Shown one piece after another: positions 25,986-34,858 of a stretch of 64,000 nt of DNA (within the stretch, counting starts at the first letter, position 1; every line of letters begins with the position of its first letter). The position numbers and the translations under genes were made by a program. Under the pieces are notes generated by a model, which saw nothing but the letters and a program-made list of their open reading frames with translations, had not been told where the DNA came from and made no database searches. This DNA is from Bacillus sp. M6-12 (GTDB lineage: Bacteria; Bacillota; Bacilli; Bacillales; DSM-1321): assembly GCF_002860285.1 (NCBI RefSeq), contig NZ_PGVF01000009.1, forward strand, positions 186,001 through 250,000, given 5' to 3'.

Positions 25986-27080
25986 ATGTTATTGAAGGTA
26001 TCAACAGGGCCTGGCCAATATGTCAGAAAAGCGGGATTATTAACCGAAGCAGGAATATACATAGAAGAACTCGGTCGTACGGCAGTACTTATCGGAGGTA
26101 ATACCAGCAGACAAATCGTTGAAGAGACTTTATCAAAGAGTTTATCTGAAAAAGGGATATCACTAATGCAATCTATTTGGTACGGAGGCGAAAGTTCTGC
26201 AGCTAATATTAATAGGCTGGCAGAACAATTGAATCCTTCTAACTATGATGTTCTTATTGCAGCTGGCGGAGGAAAGGCGATTGATACAGCAAAAGCAGTT
26301 GCCTATCGCGTTAACAAACCGCTGGTGGTGATTCCCACCATTGCTGCTACCTGCGCAGCGGCGACTTCGATTTCTATTATATACAGCGATGAAGGTCAAT
26401 TTCTTGAGATTAGCCGGGATTCTAAAGCTCCCGAACTAGTGCTTGTAGATTCAAATATTATTTTGCATGCACCTGTCCGCTATTTGATCGCCGGGATTGG
26501 CGATACGTTAGCAAAGTGGTTTGAAACGAGAAGCTCTATTAAAAAGGCTGTGCCTACTGTTATTAACCAGACAGCCATTTCAATCGCTGCCAATCTTTAT
26601 CAGACCTTGCTCGACACTGGGAAAGATGCTGTTACCTCCATTCAAACGAAAAAGTTAACAAAAGAATTAGAAGATATGGTAGATGCTATCATTTTAGTGA
26701 GTGGCAGTGTAAGCGGATATGGCGGGGATGATTGCCGGACCGCTGCGGCACATGCTATTTATTCAGGGTTAACCATCTTTCCTGAAGTTCACCAAACCTA
26801 CCATGGTGAAATTGTGGCCTTTGGTATTCTGGCTCAGCTATGTATGGAAGGTTCAGATGAAGAGGAAGTCAAAACATTAATTAGGTATTATCAGGAAGTT
26901 GGTTTGCCATTTACCTTAAACCAAATGGGGATCAAGGGCTTAACTGAGCTCCAATGGAAAGAGCTCGGTGAAATCACCGTTACCATTGAGGATATGGCGA
27001 ATATGCCATTTGAGGTTACACCGGATATGGTTATATCAGCAGTCAGCCAGGCTGAAAAATATGGAAATGAGATGCTTTAA
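25986..27080 (+). CDS. metal-dependent alcohol dehydrogenase, glycerol dehydrogenase (GldA) family
   Basis: The 364-residue protein carries the NAD-binding GGGKAID (94-100) and metal ligands D173 (GIGDTLAKW), H256 (AAAHAIYSG) and H273 (TYHGEIVAFG), matching the Zn set of glycerol dehydrogenases. Family relatives also reduce 2-oxo- or aldehyde compounds other than glycerol. It is the first gene of an operon with a NitT/TauT-type ABC transporter and an aminotransferase, so a role in reducing the oxo product of a transaminated, imported amine is plausible. It starts at ATG 25986 (AAAGGAAG upstream). Substrate is inferred from context only. Confidence 0.85.
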   Translation: MLLKVSTGPGQYVRKAGLLTEAGIYIEELGRTAVLIGGNTSRQIVEETLSKSLSEKGISLMQSIWYGGESSAANINRLAEQLNPSNYDVLIAAGGGKAIDTAKAVAYRVNKPLVVIPTIAATCAAATSISIIYSDEGQFLEISRDSKAPELVLVDSNIILHAPVRYLIAGIGDTLAKWFETRSSIKKAVPTVINQTAISIAANLYQTLLDTGKDAVTSIQTKKLTKELEDMVDAIILVSGSVSGYGGDDCRTAAAHAIYSGLTIFPEVHQTYHGEIVAFGILAQLCMEGSDEEEVKTLIRYYQEVGLPFTLNQMGIKGLTELQWKELGEITVTIEDMANMPFEVTPDMVISAVSQAEKYGNEML

Positions 27081-27116
27081 TTTATTACATATATATAGAA
27101 AACAGGGGGATTTATC

Positions 27117-28109
27117 GTGAAAAAGTGGTTAGTTATCATATGTAGCTTTTTATTAGTTTTTGCATTGTCAGCTTGCGGGAAAGAGCAGGCATCCGGTTCT
27201 GAAGGTTCAAAAAAGAAATCTTCTGAGCCTTTGAAAGTTACCTTGCCTACCTGGACCGGCTATGGACCTTTATTCTTAGCAAAAGAAAAAGGATTCTTTG
27301 AAAAAAATGGTATTGATGTTGATCTTTCAATCGTTGAGGGTTTAGCAGAACGTAAACAAGCTTTAGCTAGCGGGAAAATTGATGGCATGGCTACGGCTCT
27401 GGATGTTCAAGTAACATTAGCAGCTTCTGACATACCGGTAAATGTGGTCTGGATTTTAGATGATTCTTACGGTGGGGATGGAATTCTTGTCAAAAAAGGA
27501 ATCAATGATGTGAAAGACTTAAAAGGGAAAAAGATGGCATTTGAAGTTGGTTCAACCAGCCATATGCTAGCATTAACAGCGTTAAAGCAAGGTGGTTTAA
27601 CAGAAAAGGATGTAGAAGTAATCCAAATGTCTGCAGGTGATGCCGGTGCTGCATTTGCAGCCGGAAAAGTAGATGCAGCTGTAACATGGGAACCTTGGTT
27701 ATCAAAGGGGTCTCAAGCAAACGGAAAGATTTTATTAACAACAAAAGATCTGCCTGGAATTATTGTAGATACAGTAAGCTTTAAAGAAGACGTTATCAAA
27801 AAACGCCCAGACGATGTAAAAGCATTTGTAAAGGCAATGGGTGAAGCAATGAATTACTGGAAAGAAAATAAAAAAGACGCAGATGAAATTATGGCAAAAG
27901 GCCTTAAGATCGATACAGCAGAATTTGTGGGAACGGAAGAGGGCTTGAAGTTTTACTCGAAAGAGGACAATGCAGAATTATTGGGAACAGAAAGCAAAAA
28001 GGGATCCATCTATGAAGCAGCAGAAAATGCTATTACCTTCTATAAAGAACAGGGTATCATCACAAAAGAACCAAAAGCGGAAGACATTATTAACCCAAGC
28101 TTCCAATAA
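27117..28109 (+). CDS. ABC transporter substrate-binding lipoprotein, NitT/TauT (SsuA/ThiY-like)
   Basis: GTG 27117 after GGGGGAT gives 330 residues. A lipoprotein signal ends in the lipobox LSAC with Cys at about 20, followed by a Ser/Lys linker. The mature part has the NMT1-like fold: GYGPLFLAKEKGFFEKNGID, EGLAERKQALASGKIDG, and the hinge segment AAFAAGKVDAAVTWEPW. Such proteins bind sulfonates, nitrate, aromatic acids or pyrimidine precursors. The protein is anchored outside the membrane and feeds the permease at 28215. The strong terminator at 28149 should make it more abundant than the permease and ATPase. Confidence 0.9.
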   Translation: MKKWLVIICSFLLVFALSACGKEQASGSEGSKKKSSEPLKVTLPTWTGYGPLFLAKEKGFFEKNGIDVDLSIVEGLAERKQALASGKIDGMATALDVQVTLAASDIPVNVVWILDDSYGGDGILVKKGINDVKDLKGKKMAFEVGSTSHMLALTALKQGGLTEKDVEVIQMSAGDAGAAFAAGKVDAAVTWEPWLSKGSQANGKILLTTKDLPGIIVDTVSFKEDVIKKRPDDVKAFVKAMGEAMNYWKENKKDADEIMAKGLKIDTAEFVGTEEGLKFYSKEDNAELLGTESKKGSIYEAAENAITFYKEQGIITKEPKAEDIINPSFQ

Positions 28110-28148
28110 TAATTTCTGATTTTGTAAGATATTTTTGATTAATTTCAG

Positions 28149-28187
28149 AGCCTAACTTATGAGACTCTCATATGTTGGGCTTTTTTA
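28149..28187 (+). terminator. intra-operon terminator
   Basis: AGCCTAACTTATGAGA pairs with TCTCATATGTTGGGCT (two mismatches), then TTTTTT. It sits between the binding protein and the permease and probably lets only part of the transcription through. Confidence 0.75.
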
Positions 28188-28214
28188 AAACATTAAGAGA
28201 ATTGGGTGGGTTGA

Positions 28215-29012
28215 ATGCTAGCAAAATATTTTACACCAAATAAGGAAATACCCAAAAAGCTTTATACTTCGGCAGGATTACTTACGTTTATTATATTTCT
28301 AGCCGTTTGGTCTGCCTTAACATATGGCGGAGTTGTAAATGCGTTGTTTTTACCAACACCAACGGCCGTTTTAGCCACAGCTATTGATTTATTTGCCAAT
28401 GGAAATCTTCTTTCCGATATCGGCATCTCTTTTTCGAGGGTTTTAGTAGGATTTCTTGTGGCTGCTGCCATCGGAATCCCGTTAGGCATTTTAATGGGTT
28501 CATTAAGAATTATGGAAGGCGCTTTTGAACCCATTATTGGGTTTATCCGGTATATGCCCGCATCTGCCTTTATTCCGTTGTTAATTTTGTGGATTGGCCT
28601 AGGGGAAGCAGAGAAAATGAGCGTCATTTTCCTGGGAACCTTTTTTCAGCTGACCCTTATGATAATGGATGTAACAAAAAATGTTCAAAATGAGCTAATT
28701 GAAGTTTCTTATACATTAGGTGCAAAAAAGGTGCAAGTCTTTACGAAAGTAATTTTACCCGCTTCTTTGCCAGGCATTGTAGATACATTAAGGATTACCT
28801 TCGGCTGGGCTTGGACGTATTTAGTGGTTGCGGAAATTGTCGGGGCTTCCAGCGGATTAGGCTATATGATAATGCAGGCGTCCCGTTTCTTGCAGCCGGA
28901 TAAAATTATTGTTGGTATTTTAATCATCGGTCTATTGGGACTTTTAACAGATATGATCTTTAAAGCAATTTATCGGGCTTCATTTTCATGGATGAGAAAG
29001 GATGGTTTGTAA
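28215..29012 (+). CDS. ABC transporter permease, NitT/TauT family
   Basis: The 265-residue inner membrane protein has about six hydrophobic helices and the cytoplasmic EAA-type loop around EVSYTLGAKKVQVFTKVILP, where the ATPase docks. GTGGGTTG lies just before ATG 28215. Homodimers of such permeases combine with the ATPase encoded at 29014 and the lipoprotein at 27117. Confidence 0.9.
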   Translation: MLAKYFTPNKEIPKKLYTSAGLLTFIIFLAVWSALTYGGVVNALFLPTPTAVLATAIDLFANGNLLSDIGISFSRVLVGFLVAAAIGIPLGILMGSLRIMEGAFEPIIGFIRYMPASAFIPLLILWIGLGEAEKMSVIFLGTFFQLTLMIMDVTKNVQNELIEVSYTLGAKKVQVFTKVILPASLPGIVDTLRITFGWAWTYLVVAEIVGASSGLGYMIMQASRFLQPDKIIVGILIIGLLGLLTDMIFKAIYRASFSWMRKDGL

Positions 29013-29013
29013 G

Positions 29014-29835
29014 ATGCTCTCACCAAAAACAGTATATGCAGATAAGAATATGACTCAGATGGGAAAACCGAAACTGGAAATTAAAGATGTTGGAAAAGTG
29101 TTTAAAACAAAAAGCGGGGAGACAACAGCTTTAGAAAAAACGTCCTTTTCAATAAGCGAAGGGGAGTTTGTCACCATCTTAGGACCTTCGGGGTGCGGTA
29201 AATCGACTGTTCTTCGAATTGTTGCGGGCTTGGAAGAAGCCACTTCTGGACAAGTGCTGCTTGATGGTGAACTCATCCATGGGCCAGGTCCTGATCGAGG
29301 CATGGTTTTCCAATCTTATACGTTATATCCTTGGTTAAATGTCAAAGAAAATATTACCTTCGGATTAAAATTAAATGGTATTTCGCAAAAAGAACGGGAC
29401 GATGTGGCCAGACACTACCTGCAGCTGATTGGTTTGGAAGGCTTTGAAAAACATTATCCAATCCAATTATCGGGCGGTATGAAACAGCGTGTTGCCATTG
29501 CCCGCGCGCTTGCTAACGATCCTAAGATTCTATTGATGGATGAACCTTTTGGCGCATTGGATGCCCAAACAAGAAATATCATGCAAGAAGTCCTGTTAAA
29601 AGCATGGGATGAGAGCAAAAAAACAATTTTATTTATCACACATGATGTGGATGAATCTATTTTTCTGGCCGATTCTGTCTATGTGATGACCGCAAGACCT
29701 GGGAAATTGAAGAAAAAAGTTCCAATTACCCTAGAGCGGCCACGGGAATTCAGTATAAAAGGTACATCTGAATTTGCCCTTTATAAGGACGAATTGCTGT
29801 CGCTCATCAGAGAAGAAAGTTTAAAATCAATATAG
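29014..29835 (+). CDS. ABC transporter ATP-binding protein, NitT/TauT family
   Basis: ATG 29014, overlapping region with the permease end, gives 273 residues; ATG 29002 in frame falls inside the AAAGGA binding site. Walker A is GPSGCGKST (57-65), the signature LSGGMKQRVAIARAL, Walker B ILLMDEPFGALD, and the H-loop ITHDVDE. This is the SsuB/TauB type. It powers uptake of the compound bound by the lipoprotein at 27117. Confidence 0.9.
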   Translation: MLSPKTVYADKNMTQMGKPKLEIKDVGKVFKTKSGETTALEKTSFSISEGEFVTILGPSGCGKSTVLRIVAGLEEATSGQVLLDGELIHGPGPDRGMVFQSYTLYPWLNVKENITFGLKLNGISQKERDDVARHYLQLIGLEGFEKHYPIQLSGGMKQRVAIARALANDPKILLMDEPFGALDAQTRNIMQEVLLKAWDESKKTILFITHDVDESIFLADSVYVMTARPGKLKKKVPITLERPREFSIKGTSEFALYKDELLSLIREESLKSI

Positions 29836-29930
29836 GAATTAAATTCGCTTTTAAATGATAAAGCAGTCTTTATCTAGTTATCTGCAAAATTGTACATAAT
29901 AGAAACTATGTTTGAATAACGGAAAGGTGT

Positions 29931-31133
29931 ATGGTTAATGTGAAGATAGAGTCTTTTTTTCCTGAAAACATAAAATCGGCCCTTAATAATGAACCACCAG
30001 GAGAATGGATGCCATTACTTCCGGATGGCTGTATTCGCCTGAGCTCAGGCTATCCGGCATCTGCGCTGGTTCCTGCTGAACAGCTAAAAACTGCAGTCAC
30101 CAACCTGCTAGAAGAGGAGCAAGATTTGCCGCTCCATTATCTGGGAAGTCCAAGTATATCTAAACTAAAGCAGCAGATACAAGCAAGATTATCAGAACGG
30201 AATATTAGTATTTCAAATGAAGAACTCTTGATAACAGCTGGCGCCTGTCAGGCGATCGATCTGATTGCGCGTATTCTCCTGGACAATACAGCAGTTGTGG
30301 CTGTAGAATCTCCCACTTATATGGAGGCAATAGAGATTTTTAAGAACTATACGGAGAATTTTATTAGTATTCCAGTAGATAAAAATGGACTACAGACAGA
30401 TCTGCTGGAAAAGGTGTTGGCCGAAAGGAAACGCAACGGACTAACTCTTCCGCGTTTTCTTTATACTATACCAACGTTTCAGAATCCTACAGGTACGACC
30501 ATGGCGGCAGAGAGGAAAAAGCATGTTTTGGAGCTTGCCAGCAAATATAACTTCCTCATTCTAGAGGATGATGCTTATGGTGAACTAAGCTTCCATAAAA
30601 ATCTCAAGCCGCTTAAAGCATACGATAAAGAAGGCCGGGTTCTGCATGTTGGTTCATTATCAAAGGTTGTTGCTCCAGGCATGCGAATTGGCTGGATAGC
30701 AGGATCAAGTGAATTAATCACGGCTCTAGCATGGTTTAAAAAAGACCTGGACCATCCTTTTGCTCAGGCTACTATGGCAGTATACCTGGAAAACACTAAT
30801 TTTGAGGAAAGGCTCCAGCATTTAACAAACACGTATCAGGCTAAATGTGGTGTGTTACTCTCTGCACTGGAACAATTCCTTCCAGAATCAGTTACCTGGT
30901 ATGTACCAGAAGGGGGTTACTTTGTATGGGTGAAAATCCCTGGTGTCGATACATCGCAAATGTTAACGGAAGCTCTATCGGTAGGAGTTTCATATATTCC
31001 GGGCAAATACTTTTTCCTGGATCAAAAAGACGGTATTGAGTTTCTCCGCCTTTCGTTTAGTTATGAGGATGAAGCAAATATTATTAGTGGAATTCAAAAG
31101 CTGGGAAAAGTGATAAATTCCATTCTTGTATAA
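29931..31133 (+). CDS. PLP-dependent aminotransferase, class I/II (MocR/aminoadipate-aminotransferase-like)
   Basis: The 400-residue protein is a fold type I aminotransferase. K245 in VGSLSKVVAPG binds PLP; N185 (FQNPTG) and D213 with Y216 (EDDAYGE) hold the cofactor. It resembles the aminotransferase half of MocR regulators and 2-aminoadipate aminotransferases but has no helix-turn-helix domain, so it is an enzyme. It lies 95 bases after the ABC ATPase with its own GGAAAGGTG site. In this operon it would remove the amino group from the imported compound. Confidence 0.85.
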   Translation: MVNVKIESFFPENIKSALNNEPPGEWMPLLPDGCIRLSSGYPASALVPAEQLKTAVTNLLEEEQDLPLHYLGSPSISKLKQQIQARLSERNISISNEELLITAGACQAIDLIARILLDNTAVVAVESPTYMEAIEIFKNYTENFISIPVDKNGLQTDLLEKVLAERKRNGLTLPRFLYTIPTFQNPTGTTMAAERKKHVLELASKYNFLILEDDAYGELSFHKNLKPLKAYDKEGRVLHVGSLSKVVAPGMRIGWIAGSSELITALAWFKKDLDHPFAQATMAVYLENTNFEERLQHLTNTYQAKCGVLLSALEQFLPESVTWYVPEGGYFVWVKIPGVDTSQMLTEALSVGVSYIPGKYFFLDQKDGIEFLRLSFSYEDEANIISGIQKLGKVINSILV

Positions 31134-31187
31134 AATATAGATAAAAAACGAAAAAAAGATTCAAGTATGGAAAAAGCAGGTGCGGAT

Positions 31188-31729
31188 ATGGATACATGGA
31201 TATTTTTTGTTATCATTTTAATTGCCTCCATATTGCAAACGAGTACGGGTTTTGGGTTTTCCATACTGGCAACTCCGTTTCTGCTATTGATATTTGATCC
31301 AGCGGAATCCATCCAAATTAATCTAATTTTATCTTTAGTGATTTCTTGTGCTTTGCCAAAATTCGAAAGGAAATTGATTTTGCAATCGTGAAACGATTTG
31401 TTGCAGGAAGCATTGCAGGCCTTCCAATCGGAATGCTCATTTTTCTGCTAGTTAACATGAACTTTTTAAGTACAGGAATAGGCGTCATTATTTTGGCATT
31501 AACAGGTATGCTGATACTTAAGTTTCGGATCAGGCAAAGTAAGAATAAAGAGGAAACAAATAAAACAGTCTGGATTTACAGTGGAATGGCTCTCCCAATT
31601 GTATTACTCGGTTTGTTTCTCGGACAAATATTATTTAAGAAGATTAAAAAAGATCTTTTTCGAATAGTTACATATATAATTCTGCTTTTTACTGGAGTTT
31701 ATATGGTTATAGACGGATTACTTTTTTAA
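31188..31729 (+). pseudogene. TauE/SafE-family exporter, frameshifted and internally deleted
   Basis: ATG 31188 after AGCAGGTG starts DTWIFFVIILIASILQTST, the first helix of a TauE/SafE permease, but the frame ends at 31391. The true frame resumes near 31355 (AKIRKEIDFAIVKRFVAG) and ends IVTYIILLFTGVYMVIDGLL at 31729. Between SKNKEET and NKTVWIYSG about 60 residues found in normal members are missing. A full member has around 250 residues; here about 180 remain. Both changes make function unlikely. Family members export sulfite, sulfoacetate or similar anions. Confidence 0.8.
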
Positions 31730-32264
31730 TATTCAGTTTTTCATCCCAGGAGAGGAAGGGGATAAGGGATTAGAAATAAATTCGTCCTCTAAACAGAATT
31801 GGACTCAGATTTATCAAAATCAGGGAGAGATACAGCCTATATGTGTAAGTTGAGTTCATGCGTTTTTAGAGCCGCTTTTGCCGCACATCACAGCCCGGGT
31901 ATTGCTGATTTAATCCGAAGAAGATAAAACAATGCCAGTACGCTTTTGAGAAAGAATGAGCAGTTAAATGAGAGATCACTTATAGTAGTTAAAATTGCAG
32001 GCCATTTTAGTTATCAGGATGAATCTTAAAAAGTAAAAGCGTATCCTGCTGAATTCTTGGTTGAGTTCGGATCTGGTTTGGAAACAAGGGGAAAAAAGAT
32101 TGCCGCCGCTTTATAGGCGGTTTGTTTTTGTAATTATGTTATTGATTAGCATGGCGCTATCTTAATGAAAGTAATACATGGAAATGCAGCGGAGTTCAAA
32201 AACGAATTGAAGACCTGGGATCTCTTTTTAACTGATTTCTGTAAGCTATCCTGCGGGTTTTACA
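31730..32264. other. gap with one terminator
   Basis: A small terminator lies at 32103-32130 (CCGCC/GGCGG with TTTGTTTTTG). A short protein-like tail (NERSLIVVKIAGHFSYQDES then stop, about 31969-32030) may be a remnant. Nothing else is recognisable. Confidence 0.35.
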
Positions 32265-32492
32265 TCATGCGTAAGAGCGTTGAGCCCATTTTTCCTTGAC
32301 GGTCGCAACAGCAAGAATGGAATCGACTTTAAATATTCTAACATGCTGCTTGCCTAAGCAATAGGCGTGAATGTATTTCTCATTAAGGGCATTTACTAAT
32401 ATTGTCCTTTTTGTGATTTCCTTTTTCCTGCTTTGATAAATAATTTCTACAGCTATATTTTCCTTTAGAGACTTATTCAATAAATAGTTCAT
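32265..32492 (-). CDS. small WYL-like domain protein
   Basis: ATG 32492 is ten bases after AAAGGAGGG; a TTG nine bases earlier overlaps that site. The 75 residues look like a single WYL-type beta barrel: an opening AVEIIYQSRKKEITKRTIL, then AYCLGKQHVRIFKVDSIL, where the R-x-F-K-x-D-x-I pattern is typical. WYL domains bind nucleic acid or nucleotides and often serve DNA-damage or defence regulators. Two LexA-like boxes overlap its promoter, which suggests induction by DNA damage. The role is unknown. Confidence 0.65.
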   Translation of the reverse strand: MNYLLNKSLKENIAVEIIYQSRKKEITKRTILVNALNEKYIHAYCLGKQHVRIFKVDSILAVATVKEKWAQRSYA

Positions 32493-32518
32493 TAAATACA
32501 ATCCCTCCTTTTATTATT

Positions 32519-32571
32519 ATTTTATACGAACATGCATTCTGTTTCAAGTTTAACGTTCGAACATTTGTTCC
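32519..32571 (-). promoter_or_regulatory. minus-strand promoter with two LexA-like (DinR) boxes
   Basis: On the minus strand TTGAAA (32542-32547), 17 bp and TAAAAT (32519-32524) form a promoter. CGAACATTTGTTCC (32558-32571) matches the DinR box CGAACRNRYGTTYC at all but one position. A weaker box, CGAACATGCATTC (32527-32539), lies within the spacer. The spacing suggests LexA repression of the WYL-like gene. Confidence 0.5.
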
Positions 32572-32591
32572 TGTGTTGAATTTTGGCACTT

Positions 32592-32631
32592 TGTTGATTG
32601 GAGCGGATATCAACAGGAAATTTTAGCAGAA
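32592..32631 (+). repeat. dispersed Bacillus intergenic repeat, end fragment
   Basis: GTTGATTGGAGCGGATATCA followed by ACAGGAAATTTTAGCAGA resembles the right end of the element seen at 34717-34772 (GAGCGGAAATCAACAGCAAA). Only this end is present. Confidence 0.5.
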
Positions 32632-32796
32632 CTTTGCGATTAAAAGATAACAGATCTTACCGGAAAAGAAGGCGGGGAATACTAGGGGCTTCAGGAATTA
32701 TTGCAACTTGGGCTTATATAGGTATGAATATGAAAGTTAAACTTGAATCAGTGTTCATTTTGGAATTAGTGCATCCATTTTTAGGCAAACCCTCAG

Positions 32797-33189
32797 TTAC
32801 TCATTCGAATATTCCTCAATATATTGCTTCAATTCTTCTTTAACTTCTTCCACCGTTTCATCCAGTAATTCACCGATAATTTTGCTTCCAGGAAGCATCT
32901 TAGAAGTGGGCATACCGAGGAAGAACCGTTCGCATTCCCATATTTTAATGATATGTAAATCAATAAGTTCTCCTTCTTCATTTGCAAATCCTATTGAAAA
33001 AGAGGAACTGTATCCAGGAATAAAAGGGTCCTCGCCCTCTATATTGAACTCAGCGTCAAAACGGTACTTCTGAGCAAAGAAAGATTGATATTCATTTAAC
33101 AATCTCACGGCATGTTCTTTTAACGCCAATTCAGTAATTTTAATCTTATCTTTTAATTCTCCAGTGAAATCCTTTTGTTGATATCTCAT
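32797..33189 (-). CDS. hypothetical protein
   Basis: The 130-residue acidic protein has a helical N-terminus (KIKITELALKEHAVRLLNEY), a central beta part (FNIEGEDPFIPGYSSSFSIG) and a Glu-rich helical tail. No family is recognised. GAGAGTTAATGAGAT precedes ATG 33189. It is monocistronic. Its composition and start support a real gene. Confidence 0.6.
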   Translation of the reverse strand: MRYQQKDFTGELKDKIKITELALKEHAVRLLNEYQSFFAQKYRFDAEFNIEGEDPFIPGYSSSFSIGFANEEGELIDLHIIKIWECERFFLGMPTSKMLPGSKIIGELLDETVEEVKEELKQYIEEYSNE

Positions 33190-33389
33190 ATCTCATTAAC
33201 TCTCTTTTTCCGTTAGTTGTAAGTTATTTTACATGTTGAAAAAGACACAGCCTCATTTAACCATACTAACCTGAGTTTATTTTTTGGTTTTTGCTTCGTA
33301 ATATAAAGGTTAACTGTTTAAAATTTCCAAAGCAATAGAAAAGAGCTGCATACGCAACCCTTTATTTTCATTTATATTATTTTTATTGA

Positions 33390-34583
33390 TTACCATATGA
33401 ACAATCCGACTACCATTGCACTTAGAAGTGATACAGCCATTCCACTTACTAGTAACTTCCAAACATTTCTTCCAATAATGTGTGCTTTTTCTTCATCAAC
33501 GACGGAATTGAACGTTCCGTAAATCATTCCAACTGTACTAAAATTTGCAAATGAAGTTAGGAAGGTCACCGCAACCGCCACTGTATGCGGAGCCAATGTG
33601 TTAATCTTATCCTTTAAGTCCAGCATTGCCACAAATTCATTTGTAGCAAGCTTTATTCCCATCAATTGAGCGACATACATGGCATCCTTTCCAGACAGAC
33701 CGAGCAAGTATGCAAATGGGCTGAAAATAAAGGAGAATATTTTCTGAATGGTCAATCCGTCAGCAAAGAATCCTAAAATTCCATTTAAACTAGCTGTCAG
33801 AGCTACATATCCGATAACCATTGCCGCGATGACAATAACCATACGGATACCGACGAGCATACTGTTCGAGATGGTCGAAAAGAAATCCTTACGCTGCCCT
33901 TTATCCGGAACATAAACGATATCTTCCTCTTTGCTTACGTCAACTGGGTTTAACATGTTTGCAATCAATAACGCATTCAAACAGTTTAACGGGATCGCTA
34001 CAAAGACATATGTAGCCGGAACCATTGTTAAATAAGCTCCTATGATGGACCCGCTTATACTGCTCATACCCATGATTCCGAAAGTCAGCAACCGCTGCTG
34101 ACTTAAGACGCTAAGCTGATGCCGGAGTACTGCAAGTGCTTCCGTGTTTCCCAAGAACATCATTTGAATTGAGAAGAAGCTCTCTAGTTTTGGCAAGCCT
34201 GACACTTTTGCGATGATCCAGCCAACTTTGTCAATAATCCAGGTTAGTATACCGAAATACATCAGTATATCAAAGAAGGTGACTATAAAGATGATAGGCA
34301 TCAAGGCACTAAAAAAGAAATCGACTTGTTCATTTGCCATAGCAGAAGGAAAGACGAAAGAAATCCCTTCATTTGCACATGAGATTAGCCATGTAAAGAA
34401 AGATGCGATTTGATTAATTACCCAAGTACCGATTTGGGTCGATAACATAAACCATGTAATCAGAAATTCTACCACTAATAACAGCAAGATGAATTTCCAT
34501 TTTACGTTTCTTTTATTTGGTGAGCATAAATAAACTAGACCCAGTACAACTAATACTCCAATTGCATTCAAAAGAAAATACAA
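33390..34583 (-). CDS. concentrative nucleoside transporter, NupC type
   Basis: AAAGGAGG eight bases upstream selects TTG 34583 and gives 397 residues, matching B. subtilis NupC-like proteins; longer in-frame readings lack a site. The CNT features are present: the loop MMFLGNTEALAVLRHQL near the middle, SSISGSIIGAYLTMV, and SFANFSTVGMIYGTFN in the C-terminal half, which hold nucleoside- and sodium/proton-binding residues. About eight to ten membrane helices are visible. It imports nucleosides with a cation. With adenine deaminase at 38732 it suggests purine salvage. The intergenic repeat at 34717 lies upstream; no purine riboswitch was seen. Confidence 0.85.
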   Translation of the reverse strand: MYFLLNAIGVLVVLGLVYLCSPNKRNVKWKFILLLLVVEFLITWFMLSTQIGTWVINQIASFFTWLISCANEGISFVFPSAMANEQVDFFFSALMPIIFIVTFFDILMYFGILTWIIDKVGWIIAKVSGLPKLESFFSIQMMFLGNTEALAVLRHQLSVLSQQRLLTFGIMGMSSISGSIIGAYLTMVPATYVFVAIPLNCLNALLIANMLNPVDVSKEEDIVYVPDKGQRKDFFSTISNSMLVGIRMVIVIAAMVIGYVALTASLNGILGFFADGLTIQKIFSFIFSPFAYLLGLSGKDAMYVAQLMGIKLATNEFVAMLDLKDKINTLAPHTVAVAVTFLTSFANFSTVGMIYGTFNSVVDEEKAHIIGRNVWKLLVSGMAVSLLSAMVVGLFIW

Positions 34584-34716
34584 ACTCTCTAACCTCCTTT
34601 TTTTCATTATTCCCATAAAAACTTGAATACATAAATAGCCCTTATTTTTCACATTTTCAGCCATAAGACGGAAAGTATGGAAAAATAAGAGCTTAAATGA
34701 AAAGATTCAGCAAAGC

Positions 34717-34772
34717 GCCGAGGAGGCTCCCCAACCGCCACTAGAGCGGAAATCAACAGCAAAGTTTAACAG
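34717..34772 (+). repeat. dispersed Bacillus intergenic repeat, deleted copy
   Basis: GCCGAGGAGGCTCCCCAACC then GCCACTAGAGCGGAAATCAA then CAGCAAAGTTTAACAG. It is the clearest of the short copies, located between nupC-like and kimA. Confidence 0.65.
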
Positions 34773-34858
34773 AACCATTTTTTAAAAGAGAGCAGAACCT
34801 GTTCAAGAGGATAAATGTAAATGACTTGGAGGATTGTGGAATCCAATATCCAATAATC

